Below the pieces are notes generated by a model that was given only the letters and a program-made list of their open reading frames with translations, had not been told where the DNA came from and did not search any database. A DNA stretch of 5,669 nt, taken from assembly GCA_964387645.1 (NCBI GenBank), contig CAYLYM010000168.1, positions 1 through 5,669 of the forward strand, given 5' to 3'. A program made the translations under genes and the position numbers. Source of the DNA: CAYLYM01 sp964387645. GTDB lineage: Bacteria; Calditrichota; Calditrichia; RBG-13-44-9. Below are positions 1 through 5,669 of the stretch, piece by piece (within the stretch, counting starts at the first letter, position 1; every line of letters starts with the position of its first letter).

Positions 1-51
1 GAAAATAAAATTTACCGTGGAGCTCTCTTTAAGCAACTCTCAAACGGCCTT

Positions 52-936
52 TTAAAATAGCGATATCTTCAGATATTTTTTTGGGTTTTTCTGAATATCC
101 AGGATCAATTTATTGGTATTCACTAACAGGCTATCCAGGTGCTGGTATAATCGTTCATCATACACCAACTTTCCCATTGTTCCCTTTTGGGATTTTATTC
201 TATTGGTGATGTCTTCCAGATTTTTGATGGTGCAAGCCAGTTCTTCGGACGAACTGGCAAATGCCCGGCTGCTTTTATTGAGATTCGCCACAATAGAATC
301 TACCGGCTGTTTATTATTTTGAGAAAATAACTTCAGGTTATGCGAAAATACCTGGATATTGCGGGCGCTTTGTTCCAGTGAATGACCGGATTGATTTATA
401 ACACTATCGAGATTTTGAGAGAGCTTTTGAACATGATACAATGTTTGCCGGATATTTTGTTTGGCAGTGTCATTTAATACTTCATTTAATTGTCGGACTA
501 TCTTTTTCAAATCAAGGATTATTGGCTGCGCATCGGCGGCAATTTCGGTAACATCTCCGATTGCTATACCAGGAATAATATCTCCTTCTTGGAGGATAAT
601 TGGAGAAATCCCGGGTTGGATGGCAACGTACTTTTCACCCATCACGCTTAATGTTTTAATAAATGCGCGAGAGTCTTTGGACAGTGTATACTTCTTATTT
701 ATCCAGAGTTGCATAAATACCTGATTATTATTCAACCATATTTCTTCTACTCTGCCCACCTGAACCCCTGCAATAGTAACCGGATCCCCTTTAAGAATCC
801 CCGCGGCATCGTTCACCTGAACGTTTATTCTATAACCACTTTCATGCAAGCTTACATTTTTCAGCACAACCATCATAGCAATAAATAGGATAATTGCCAA
901 GACAATTGTAATTCCCACTTTTACTTCATCTTTCAT
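52..936 (-). CDS. mlaD: MlaD-like MCE-domain lipid-binding protein
   Basis: This membrane-anchored periplasmic subunit of the Mla transporter is expected to form a hexameric ring with a lipid-conducting pore on top of MlaE. One N-terminal membrane helix (about residues 7-26) follows MKDEVKVG, the typical beginning. The MCE domain spans about 34-112, with GILKGDPVTIAGVQVGRVEE (46-65) and a strand ending VMGEKYVAIQPG (98-109). The remaining 180 residues are mostly predicted helix or coiled coil rich in Gln, Asn and Ser (about 140-245), longer than in Escherichia coli MlaD (about 183 residues in total). They end in a conserved-looking module, GTMGKLVYDERLYQHLDSL (252-270), then KNPKKYLKISLF. The long tail is usual for MlaD homologues outside proteobacteria and could extend the periplasmic tunnel, which is inference. 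The gene starts 9 nt after mlaF and is intact. The 51 bases downstream hold no supported gene. Confidence 0.95.
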   Translation of the reverse strand: MKDEVKVGITIVLAIILFIAMMVVLKNVSLHESGYRINVQVNDAAGILKGDPVTIAGVQVGRVEEIWLNNNQVFMQLWINKKYTLSKDSRAFIKTLSVMGEKYVAIQPGISPIILQEGDIIPGIAIGDVTEIAADAQPIILDLKKIVRQLNEVLNDTAKQNIRQTLYHVQKLSQNLDSVINQSGHSLEQSARNIQVFSHNLKLFSQNNKQPVDSIVANLNKSSRAFASSSEELACTIKNLEDITNRIKSQKGTMGKLVYDERLYQHLDSLLVNTNKLILDIQKNPKKYLKISLF

Positions 937-942
937 TATATA

Positions 943-947
943 CCTCT
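943..947 (-). promoter_or_regulatory. Shine-Dalgarno site of mlaD
   Basis: AGAGG overlaps the mlaF stop codon (TAG 948-946) and lies 6 nt before the mlaD ATG at 936. It is a well-placed site, unlike the weak or missing ones before mlaE and mlaF, which might allow a higher MlaD yield. MlaD works as a hexamer against two copies each of MlaE and MlaF in characterised systems. Confidence 0.55.
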
Positions 948-1683
948 ACTTTTCCATTAAAGTATAACCGATTAAAAATTTTTGAATTTCTTGATGGTTC
1001 ATCTGGAGAATTTCTGATGGACTACCTGTCACATCAATTTTTCCCTCATGTAATAAGGCAATTCGATCGCCTACGGTGAAAGCGCTGTGCATGTCGTGAG
1101 TAACCACTATCGAGGTAACCTCCATTTCTTTTTTTAATTTCACAATGAGTTGATTAATATTTTCTGCTGTTTCCGGATCAAGTCCGGTTGTCGGTTCATC
1201 GAATAATATATAATGGGGAAAAGTAGCAATTGCCCGGGCAATTCCCACACGTTTTTTCATTCCTCCACTCAATTCTGCCGGATATTTATTTTCTGTTCCG
1301 TCTAAACCGACAAATGCCAGGCATTCTTGAATTCGTTTTATAATTTTTCTTTCGGGCCAATCGTAAAATTTACGAAGGGCCAGACCCACATTTTCTTCCA
1401 CAGTCAAGGAATCGAACAGAGCAGCCGCCTGGAAGACAAAACCAAACTGACGTCTGATTTTTTGCAGTTGACGAAATCCCATTCCTACAATATTTTCATG
1501 ATTTATCCAAATTTCTCCCTTATCTGTTTTGAGTAATCCTATGATAAGTTTTAACAAAACACTTTTGCCACTGCCACTCTTACCGATAATAACCAGCGAT
1601 TCTCCATCGGCAACGGTCAGTTCCAATCCTCTTAATACATGATTGGAATGAAAAGATTTCCAAAGATTTTTTATTTCAATCAC
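946..1683 (-). CDS. mlaF: MlaF-family lipid ABC transporter ATP-binding protein
   Basis: This is the cytoplasmic ATPase that powers the MlaE permease. All nucleotide-binding motifs are intact: Walker A GKSGSGKS (34-41), Q-loop Gln85 in FVFQAAALFDSLTV (the AALFDSLTV segment is typical of MlaF), signature LSGGM (138-142), Walker B ILFDEP with catalytic Glu163, D-loop GLDP and the switch His196 in VVTHDM. Length (245 residues) is normal. The short C-terminus (IQKFLIGYTLMEK) corresponds to the MlaF tail. The start codon is GTG at 1683: it gives the expected IEIKNLWKSF beginning, and no ATG lies near. Only 6 nt separate it from the mlaE stop and no convincing Shine-Dalgarno site precedes it, so translation is probably coupled to mlaE. 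It ends 9 nt before mlaD. Call is secure. Confidence 0.96.
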   Translation of the reverse strand: MIEIKNLWKSFHSNHVLRGLELTVADGESLVIIGKSGSGKSVLLKLIIGLLKTDKGEIWINHENIVGMGFRQLQKIRRQFGFVFQAAALFDSLTVEENVGLALRKFYDWPERKIIKRIQECLAFVGLDGTENKYPAELSGGMKKRVGIARAIATFPHYILFDEPTTGLDPETAENINQLIVKLKKEMEVTSIVVTHDMHSAFTVGDRIALLHEGKIDVTGSPSEILQMNHQEIQKFLIGYTLMEK

Positions 1684-1689
1684 TTTACT

Positions 1690-2481
1690 TTAATATCCAA
1701 CTTTTAGTAAGAATTGCGCCATCAGATAATCTAAAATTAAAATCATAATACAGGAAAGCACTACACTGCGGGTAGTTGCTTTTCCCACTCCTTCTGCACC
1801 GCCGGTGGTGAAAAATCCCACATAGGCGGCATTTGCTGAAATAAAAAAACCAAATACCGCCGATTTTATTAATCCATAGGTTAAATCCCAGGGAAGAAAA
1901 AAACGCCGAGCACCTTTTAGAAATTCAACAGTGGATAAATTTACTGTTATGATTGACATTATCCAACCACTAACGCTCCCTATCACATTGGCAAACATAG
2001 TCAGTACCGGAACCATAACTACGCCAGCAATGAGTGTTGGGACCACCAGATAGGCCACCGGATTAAAGCCCATCACTTCTAAAGCATCAATTTGTTCTGT
2101 TACCCGCATAGTGCCTAATTCGGCGGCGATAGAAGCTCCCACGCGACCTGCAAGAATTAAAGCCGTTAACACCGGTCCTAATTCCAATATAATCGATTCC
2201 ACAACAATCGAACCTACCAGATAATAAGGTGCTTTGTCTTCGAGTGAATAAAGCACTTGAACAGCTTCTACCATACCCATAAAAGCGGCAGTTAGAAATA
2301 CTATTGGAATGGAACGGATACCTATAAATTTCATCCGCTTAATTGTGGTTTCAAAATAGGTTGAAAAGTCTTTTAAGGATAAAATTGACCACCACAGTAG
2401 TCTGCCATATTTACCAACCTCTGCAAAAAAATTTTCTATATACGGTGGTAACGAAAAAATTTTAAATAATCTTATGTACAT
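1690..2481 (-). CDS. mlaE: MlaE-family lipid ABC transporter permease
   Basis: This is the inner-membrane permease of the Mla/MCE lipid transport system. It dimerises and works with the MlaF ATPase and the MlaD ring to move phospholipids between the membranes. The 263-residue length is normal. An amphipathic N-terminal stretch (about 1-45) leads to hydrophobic segments near 53-78, 88-112, 145-180, 203-225 and 238-258. The family hallmark is present in full: ELGPVLTALILAGRVG (100-115), then ASIAAELGTMRVTEQIDAL (116-134) and the coupling element EVMGFNPVAYLVVP. The conserved C-terminal block is GFFTTGGAEGVGKATTRSVV (222-241). It starts 16 nt after the glycosyltransferase stop without a clear Shine-Dalgarno site, so it may depend on translational coupling. 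Its stop lies 6 nt before mlaF. No damage is seen. In plants and actinobacteria homologues are called TGD1/YrbE; the adjoining mlaF and mlaD make the Mla-type assignment firm, but the lipid and direction are not shown. Confidence 0.96.
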   Translation of the reverse strand: MYIRLFKIFSLPPYIENFFAEVGKYGRLLWWSILSLKDFSTYFETTIKRMKFIGIRSIPIVFLTAAFMGMVEAVQVLYSLEDKAPYYLVGSIVVESIILELGPVLTALILAGRVGASIAAELGTMRVTEQIDALEVMGFNPVAYLVVPTLIAGVVMVPVLTMFANVIGSVSGWIMSIITVNLSTVEFLKGARRFFLPWDLTYGLIKSAVFGFFISANAAYVGFFTTGGAEGVGKATTRSVVLSCIMILILDYLMAQFLLKVGY

Positions 2482-2497
2482 CTTTATGTTAACTTTT

Positions 2498-3661
2498 TTA
2501 CCCTGTTTGCTTATAAACTTTTTTATTTAACATAAATTGTTTGAAAAGTTTATGATAATTGTTTATCATTTCTTCGTAAGAAAATTTTTTCTGAATAATC
2601 CGTTGAGCATTTTTCCCCATTTCTTGAGCTAATTGAGGCTTATCATAAATTTCCAAAATAGCATCTGCAAAATCTTCAGCAGAGGCATTCTCCGGTAACA
2701 TGAATCCGTTTATTCCATCAGAAAGGATCTCTTTATTTCCACATACATCCCGGCTGATGATTGGTTTGCCAAAAAATCCAGCCTCAATAAACACGTTCGG
2801 TAAACCCTCTGCAGTGGAGGTGGACAAAAGGATATTGGAATCGAGCAAAATTTGTCCTATGTCATTGCGATGACCTAATATGAATATTCGTTCTTTAAAT
2901 TTCGATGTAGCCCTTTTCTTTGAAAGAAGACGATAATAATCTTTATTCACTGATTTTCCGACTATTATCAGATAAGCATTGTGTATTTTATCAAACAAGT
3001 GATCTGCAATTTCGATTGATTCTATTTGATTTTTGGGAGGAGAAATCCGCCCAATCTGAGTAATAATAAAGGCATCTTTTGAAAGGTGCAGGTTATTTCT
3101 AAATATTCCAGGAGAAAAGGGCATTTTTAAAATGTGTGGTAAATTTATTCCATTATAAATTACCTGAATGCGTTGAGGAGAAATGTGGTAATTTTTTATC
3201 AGATCCTTTCTGGCTGCTTCAGAATTTGTTACTATTAAATCCAGGAATAGATTATAGTTAAATTTATAGCGTAATCGTCTGAACTTACTTTCTTTTTTAT
3301 GTGGGTCCCACACAGAACGAAGCCGGGCAATATGCGAAATCTCATCATGTTTTCTTGCTAAAATTCCACCAATCCGGGCGCTTCTTTCATCTGTTGATAA
3401 GATTATTGATACCTTCTGTTCCTTATAAAAGTGTGATAAAAGTCCTATGGTTAAAGGGTCAAAGTCTGCGGTAAAAGGCAAAGGCAATACAAAGAAATTC
3501 AATTTAATAGCTTCTTTAATAAGATCGCTATTCATTCGTAGGCCAAGAAATACTTCCCAGCCCTTTTCTTTCAACCCCAGACCAAGTGCTATAATAAATT
3601 TTTCTGCCCCACCGATGTGGGGATAAGAGTTTAATATTAATATTTTCTGCTTATTTCTCAT
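2498..3661 (-). CDS. Family 4 (GT-B) glycosyltransferase
   Basis: This retaining GT-B glycosyltransferase of the GT4 family (387 residues, normal length) probably adds a sugar to a lipid-linked or envelope glycan at the cytoplasmic face. The N-terminal Rossmann domain opens with KILILNSYPHIGGAEKF, whose GGAE loop (17-20) contacts the acceptor side. The linker carries IVTNSEAARKDL and RIQVIYNGI (164-172). The donor-binding domain shows IGRISPPKNQ (203-212), with the Arg and Lys that contact the donor phosphates, then FILGHRNDI (260-268). The EX7E motif is E285 to E293 in EGLPNVFIE, followed by GKPIISRDVCGNKEIL. I chose ATG 3661 because the AAAGG at 3676-3672 is 10 nt away. A GTG at 3670 would lengthen the protein by three residues but sits only 1 nt from that site, and GTG 3664 is also possible. 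The gene follows the barrel remnant by 15 nt and precedes mlaE by 16 nt. Sugar and acceptor are unknown. Confidence 0.93.
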   Translation of the reverse strand: MRNKQKILILNSYPHIGGAEKFIIALGLGLKEKGWEVFLGLRMNSDLIKEAIKLNFFVLPLPFTADFDPLTIGLLSHFYKEQKVSIILSTDERSARIGGILARKHDEISHIARLRSVWDPHKKESKFRRLRYKFNYNLFLDLIVTNSEAARKDLIKNYHISPQRIQVIYNGINLPHILKMPFSPGIFRNNLHLSKDAFIITQIGRISPPKNQIESIEIADHLFDKIHNAYLIIVGKSVNKDYYRLLSKKRATSKFKERIFILGHRNDIGQILLDSNILLSTSTAEGLPNVFIEAGFFGKPIISRDVCGNKEILSDGINGFMLPENASAEDFADAILEIYDKPQLAQEMGKNAQRIIQKKFSYEEMINNYHKLFKQFMLNKKVYKQTG

Positions 3662-3671
3662 CACTATCACA

Positions 3672-3676
3672 CCTTT
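3672..3676 (-). promoter_or_regulatory. Shine-Dalgarno site deciding the start of the family 4 glycosyltransferase
   Basis: AAAGG begins immediately after the stop codon of the barrel remnant (TAA 3679-3677, shared A run) and lies 10 nt before ATG 3661 and 7 nt before GTG 3664. It is only 1 nt from GTG 3670, which argues against the longest start. Confidence 0.55.
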
Positions 3677-4433
3677 TTAGAAGTCATAGGCAATCTTTAT
3701 ATAACCCTCGTCAAAATCTTTGACCCGACCGAAAATGTTGTCTCCTTTACCATGGATGATATAAGGCGCCCAGAGAAATTTTCAGAGCATCGATGGGATA
3801 GTAATCAATCTCAGGCCCTCCAGCGATTCCACAATTATTATTGATATCATCCCAGTCGGGAATCGCCAGCGCAATTCCCAGTGGTACAATTTTCAGAGCG
3901 CCTTTAATATATTTTTCCCCAAAACGCATCAGGAGTTAATCATTTACGTACTCGCACCCATGAATGAATCCATGCAAAAATTGGGCATTGATGACTAAAT
4001 GTCGTCCGAAAACAAAAATACCTTGCAAATCCTCAGGATTTAAGTTATCAGTGAGATTCAGCTTGTCAGATGTTCCCCACATAATGGATTGTCGACCAAT
4101 ACGCAAATTAAGGTTAGAAATAAGAAAACCATACACGTCAATATATGCTTCCCGTAATTCCATGACCCAAGGCTGCACCGTATCCTTTTCCCGATGTTGC
4201 AAATCTGAGATAGTCAACACATTGGGAAAACCTAATGCCCGTAAACATACTTCGCTGTAATAACGAATTTTATCTGATGGGTTATCCTCAAATTTTAATC
4301 CCAACTGATTTTCATCCCAGATAAACTTACCCTCCTTCTCCAGACACCCACGATTGGAAATTTGAATATGACAATTAATATTTACCCGAGCAGTAAGTTT
4401 ACTAGAAAACAAAATATTCAATAATAGGACCAT
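3677..4433 (-). pseudogene. Decayed outer-membrane beta-barrel protein gene (DUF1302/alginate-export-like), internally deleted, nonsense and frameshifted
   Basis: The first open segment (4433-3936, 165 residues) starts with a short hydrophobic leader (MVLLLNILFSSKLTA). It continues with alternating barrel-like strands and REAYIDV...LRIGRQSIMWGTSDKLN (residues 94-126), a motif of porin-like proteins of the DUF1302/alginate-export type. It ends at TAA 3938-3936. The same frame continues past that stop as LLMRFGEKYIKGALKIVPLG... to TAA 3749-3747. Removing one C of the pair at 3765-3766 restores LGAYIIHGKGDNIFGRV and an open frame to TAA 3679-3677, ending KIAYDF, the terminal-Phe signature of outer-membrane barrels. 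With both lesions repaired the product is only about 250 residues, while relatives are, from memory, roughly 400-500. FGRHLVINAQFLHGF looks like an early strand joined to a late one, so a central block appears deleted. Five cysteines (four in the first segment, one in the second) are unusual for a barrel and fit neutral drift. It has a good ribosome-binding site (AGAGG, 4444-4440) and lies 15 nt before the next gene. Confidence 0.85.
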
Positions 4434-4439
4434 TATTCG

Positions 4440-4444
4440 CCTCT
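4440..4444 (-). promoter_or_regulatory. Shine-Dalgarno site of the decayed barrel gene
   Basis: AGAGG lies 6 nt upstream of the ATG at 4433. An in-frame TGA just upstream (in ...AGGTGAAAG...) rules out a longer start in this frame. The translation-start signal therefore survives although the coding region is broken. Confidence 0.55.
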
Positions 4445-4482
4445 TTCACCTGCATATTTTTTAAAATAAAATCATCTCAAAT

Positions 4483-5151
4483 TTAGAAACCATTAAAATA
4501 GCGTATATTATGAACCATTAAATAGATGAAATATGTTATCATAACAAAGAACAAACTAGACGATACATAATGCATAATTCTACTGAAGTTAATAAACTTT
4601 CTGGATTTTTTAACAATTGTGATAGCAAGATACTGACAGGTTAGAGTCCCTGTTGCAAATGCCAAACTAAAAAGAATATAATCGGTCAAATTATGATCAT
4701 GAATCATTTTTAAATTTATAATTGCTGAGAAATTGATCCAGAAAGCAAACATAGTTGGATTGGAAATAAAATAAGTAGAGACAGTTAATAAATTTGAAAA
4801 AAATTCTTTCACTCCAAATTTTATCTGATGGACATTTACTTTGGGGTGATTGAACTTCTTATTTTTTTTATGATGATCAACGGAAGATATGAGTATTTCT
4901 CTTACTCCAATATAAAGGAGATATAATAAACCTACAGGCTGGATAAAAAATATTAACGTCCGATAACGAATTAAATTCCCTATACCTAGAATAAATATGA
5001 AAGAGTATAAAAAGTTTATAATGGCACCTATAATTGCCATTGAAAACCCGTGCCAGAATCCTTTGTTAATCGCCTTGTTTAACATGATCTGGCCCAACGG
5101 ACCCAGGGGAACGGAATAAACAATGCCCATTAAGAAAGCAATGACCAACAT
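4483..5151 (-). CDS. LysE/RhtB-family inner-membrane exporter
   Basis: This 222-residue protein has about six hydrophobic segments (roughly residues 1-24, 36-60, 65-88, 118-146, 156-180 and 192-215). That is the size and layout of LysE/RhtB translocators, which export amino acids or similar small molecules. The family signature is clear at the N-terminus: SVPLGPLG (13-20), followed by NKAINKGFWHGF, then a helix starting with small residues. GLLYLLYIGVREIL (74-87) matches the end of the third helix. A hydrophilic His/Lys-rich loop (92-112) separates the halves, and the second half opens with the conserved Asn-Pro (NP, 131-132). It sits 6 nt after the glycosyltransferase stop and 49 nt before the broken barrel gene. 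The substrate is unknown. In an envelope operon it could equally move a non-amino-acid intermediate, which is inference only. No frame damage is visible. Confidence 0.8.
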   Translation of the reverse strand: MLVIAFLMGIVYSVPLGPLGQIMLNKAINKGFWHGFSMAIIGAIINFLYSFIFILGIGNLIRYRTLIFFIQPVGLLYLLYIGVREILISSVDHHKKNKKFNHPKVNVHQIKFGVKEFFSNLLTVSTYFISNPTMFAFWINFSAIINLKMIHDHNLTDYILFSLAFATGTLTCQYLAITIVKKSRKFINFSRIMHYVSSSLFFVMITYFIYLMVHNIRYFNGF

Positions 5152-5157
5152 CCCTCG

Positions 5158-5669
5158 CTACCCTTTTAAAATAAAATTTTTTGCAATAGAGGCTATTAAC
5201 AGGTAGTTGGCGGCAATCGTCCGAAAGATTTGGAAAGCCTCTATTGAATAATCTTTTAATGAGTAATGTAATTTTTTCTTGCTTATTTTTTTTAAATGGA
5301 TTAGACCCCATAAATATTCAATTTTTACTCTCTTTTTTTGACTTTTATAGTATAAATTCATCAGGGTTTCAGCCCCATATTTACTGTGTTTCATTTTTTC
5401 AATAATTGGTAAAATATCCTGTTTGTAAACCGCTCGTTCGCCGGCTAATATTTCAAGCGGCTTTAGAGGGTCATTTATTTTTTTAGTTCCAGCATACGGT
5501 TGACCAATGACCATATCAGCTTCTCTATTTAAAAGGGGATACAGCATTTTCTGGATATGTGAACACTTCAATCCGATTATATCTGCGTCAACAAACACGA
5601 TCACTTCGCCTTGCGCTGATTCCACCCCGGTTGCCATGGCAAAAGACTTCCCGCGATTTTGCGGGAAGT
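5158..5669 (-). CDS. Family 2 glycosyltransferase, 3' part (5' end beyond the right edge)
   Basis: This is the C-terminal 169 residues of a GT-A fold glycosyltransferase (GT2) that would transfer a sugar from a nucleotide-sugar donor to an envelope acceptor. The frame stays open to the window edge. The first visible residues read FPQNRGKSFAM, the conserved NRGK segment of GT2 enzymes, so the ATG at 5637 is internal and the true start lies outside. The metal-binding DxD motif is seen as VFVDADI (visible residues 24-30). It is followed by the MVIGQP strand, a GER motif (76-78) and YGAE (97-100), which carry the acidic residues typical of the second half of the domain. The C-terminus is basic, then hydrophobic (IAANYLLIASIAKNFIL), suggesting membrane association. 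The stop codon is 6 nt before the LysE-like gene and overlaps its probable ribosome-binding region, so the two are probably co-translated. The donor and acceptor cannot be told from the sequence. The family call is secure; the exact role is unknown. Confidence 0.9.
   Translation of the reverse strand, partial: FPQNRGKSFAMATGVESAQGEVIVFVDADIIGLKCSHIQKMLYPLLNREADMVIGQPYAGTKKINDPLKPLEILAGERAVYKQDILPIIEKMKHSKYGAETLMNLYYKSQKKRVKIEYLWGLIHLKKISKKKLHYSLKDYSIEAFQIFRTIAANYLLIASIAKNFILKG
5161..5167 (-). promoter_or_regulatory. Shine-Dalgarno site for the LysE-like gene
   Basis: AAAAGGG lies inside the last codons of the upstream glycosyltransferase, 9 nt before the ATG at 5151. A second purine run (GAGGG) directly abuts the ATG and is too close to serve it. 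Placement within the upstream gene's end suggests translational coupling. Confidence 0.5.
5646..5669. repeat. Perfect 9-bp inverted repeat at the right window edge
   Basis: The arms ACTTCCCGC and GCGGGAAGT (read on the minus strand) are exact reverse complements separated by 6 nt. They lie inside the glycosyltransferase coding sequence over the FPQNRGK codons. The outer arm ends exactly at the last base of the window, so the repeat could continue outside. No T-run follows on the minus strand (AAGTCTTTTGCC is coding), so it is not a convincing terminator for this operon. Confidence 0.6.

Noticed and set aside
1..51. Possible terminator after mlaD (short CCGT/ACGG pairing followed by T-rich sequence on the minus strand)
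   Set aside because: The stem is only 4 bp with a loop of about 25 nt, and the T-run is interrupted. No compact hairpin can be drawn, and the region is cut by the window edge.
461..724. Plus-strand open frame of 87 codons
   Set aside because: It lies antisense to the conserved MCE domain of mlaD, has no family resemblance and is best explained as a shadow frame.
3662..3670. GTG 3670 as start of the family 4 glycosyltransferase
   Set aside because: It lies 1 nt from the only plausible ribosome-binding site, while ATG 3661 is 10 nt away and begins with the usual KILIL strand shortly after.
3747..3929. A separate 60-residue gene starting at ATG 3929
   Set aside because: It is in the same frame as the preceding barrel segment and continues its sequence logic, so it is treated as part of the pseudogene rather than an independent gene.
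3964..4260. Plus-strand open frame of 98 codons opposite the barrel remnant
   Set aside because: The minus strand encodes recognisable barrel motifs here. The plus-strand product is of random composition and has no clear start signal.
4434..4482. Possible promoter in the 49-nt gap before the barrel remnant (TTGAGA, 18 nt, TATGCA on the minus strand)
   Set aside because: The -10 element is poor, the region is simply AT-rich, and promoter rules in the likely lineage differ from the E. coli consensus.
5066..5311. Minus-strand 81-codon frame overlapping the GT2 and LysE-like genes
   Set aside because: It is out of frame with two well-supported genes and has no motif.

Overview
All seven recognisable genes lie on the minus strand and are tightly packed, with gaps of 6 to 49 nt, so the window reads as one probable operon running from the right edge to the left. 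The DNA is AT-rich. The outer-membrane-protein remnant, the complete MCE/Mla lipid-transport module and the wall/envelope glycosyltransferases indicate a Gram-negative (diderm) bacterium. The style of the MlaD C-terminus and of the barrel remnant resembles FCB-type lineages (Marinimicrobia, Calditrichota, KSB1 and similar). That placement is an impression from memory of families, not a measured result.

In transcription order (right to left): (1) the 3' part of a family 2 glycosyltransferase that runs off the right edge (5158-5669). (2) A six-segment LysE/RhtB-like inner-membrane permease (4483-5151). (3) A decayed outer-membrane beta-barrel gene (3677-4433) carrying an apparent large internal deletion, an in-frame TAA stop and a one-base frameshift, followed by an intact barrel-type C-terminus ending in Phe. 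(4) A family 4 glycosyltransferase (2498-3661). (5-7) The Mla-type lipid ABC transporter core: permease MlaE (1690-2481), ATPase MlaF (946-1683) and the MCE-domain substrate-binding protein MlaD (52-936).

MlaE, MlaF and MlaD should form one inner-membrane complex that moves phospholipid or another lipid between the inner and outer membranes. The two glycosyltransferases probably build envelope glycans or glycolipids. The LysE-like protein exports an unknown small molecule. The common theme is the cell envelope. I saw no RNA genes, CRISPR arrays, insertion sequences or convincing promoters or terminators. There is no gene-free stretch over 300 bases apart from the pseudogene. I found no evidence of a novel defence or mobile system. 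The most informative observation is the decayed outer-membrane protein in the middle of an otherwise intact envelope operon.
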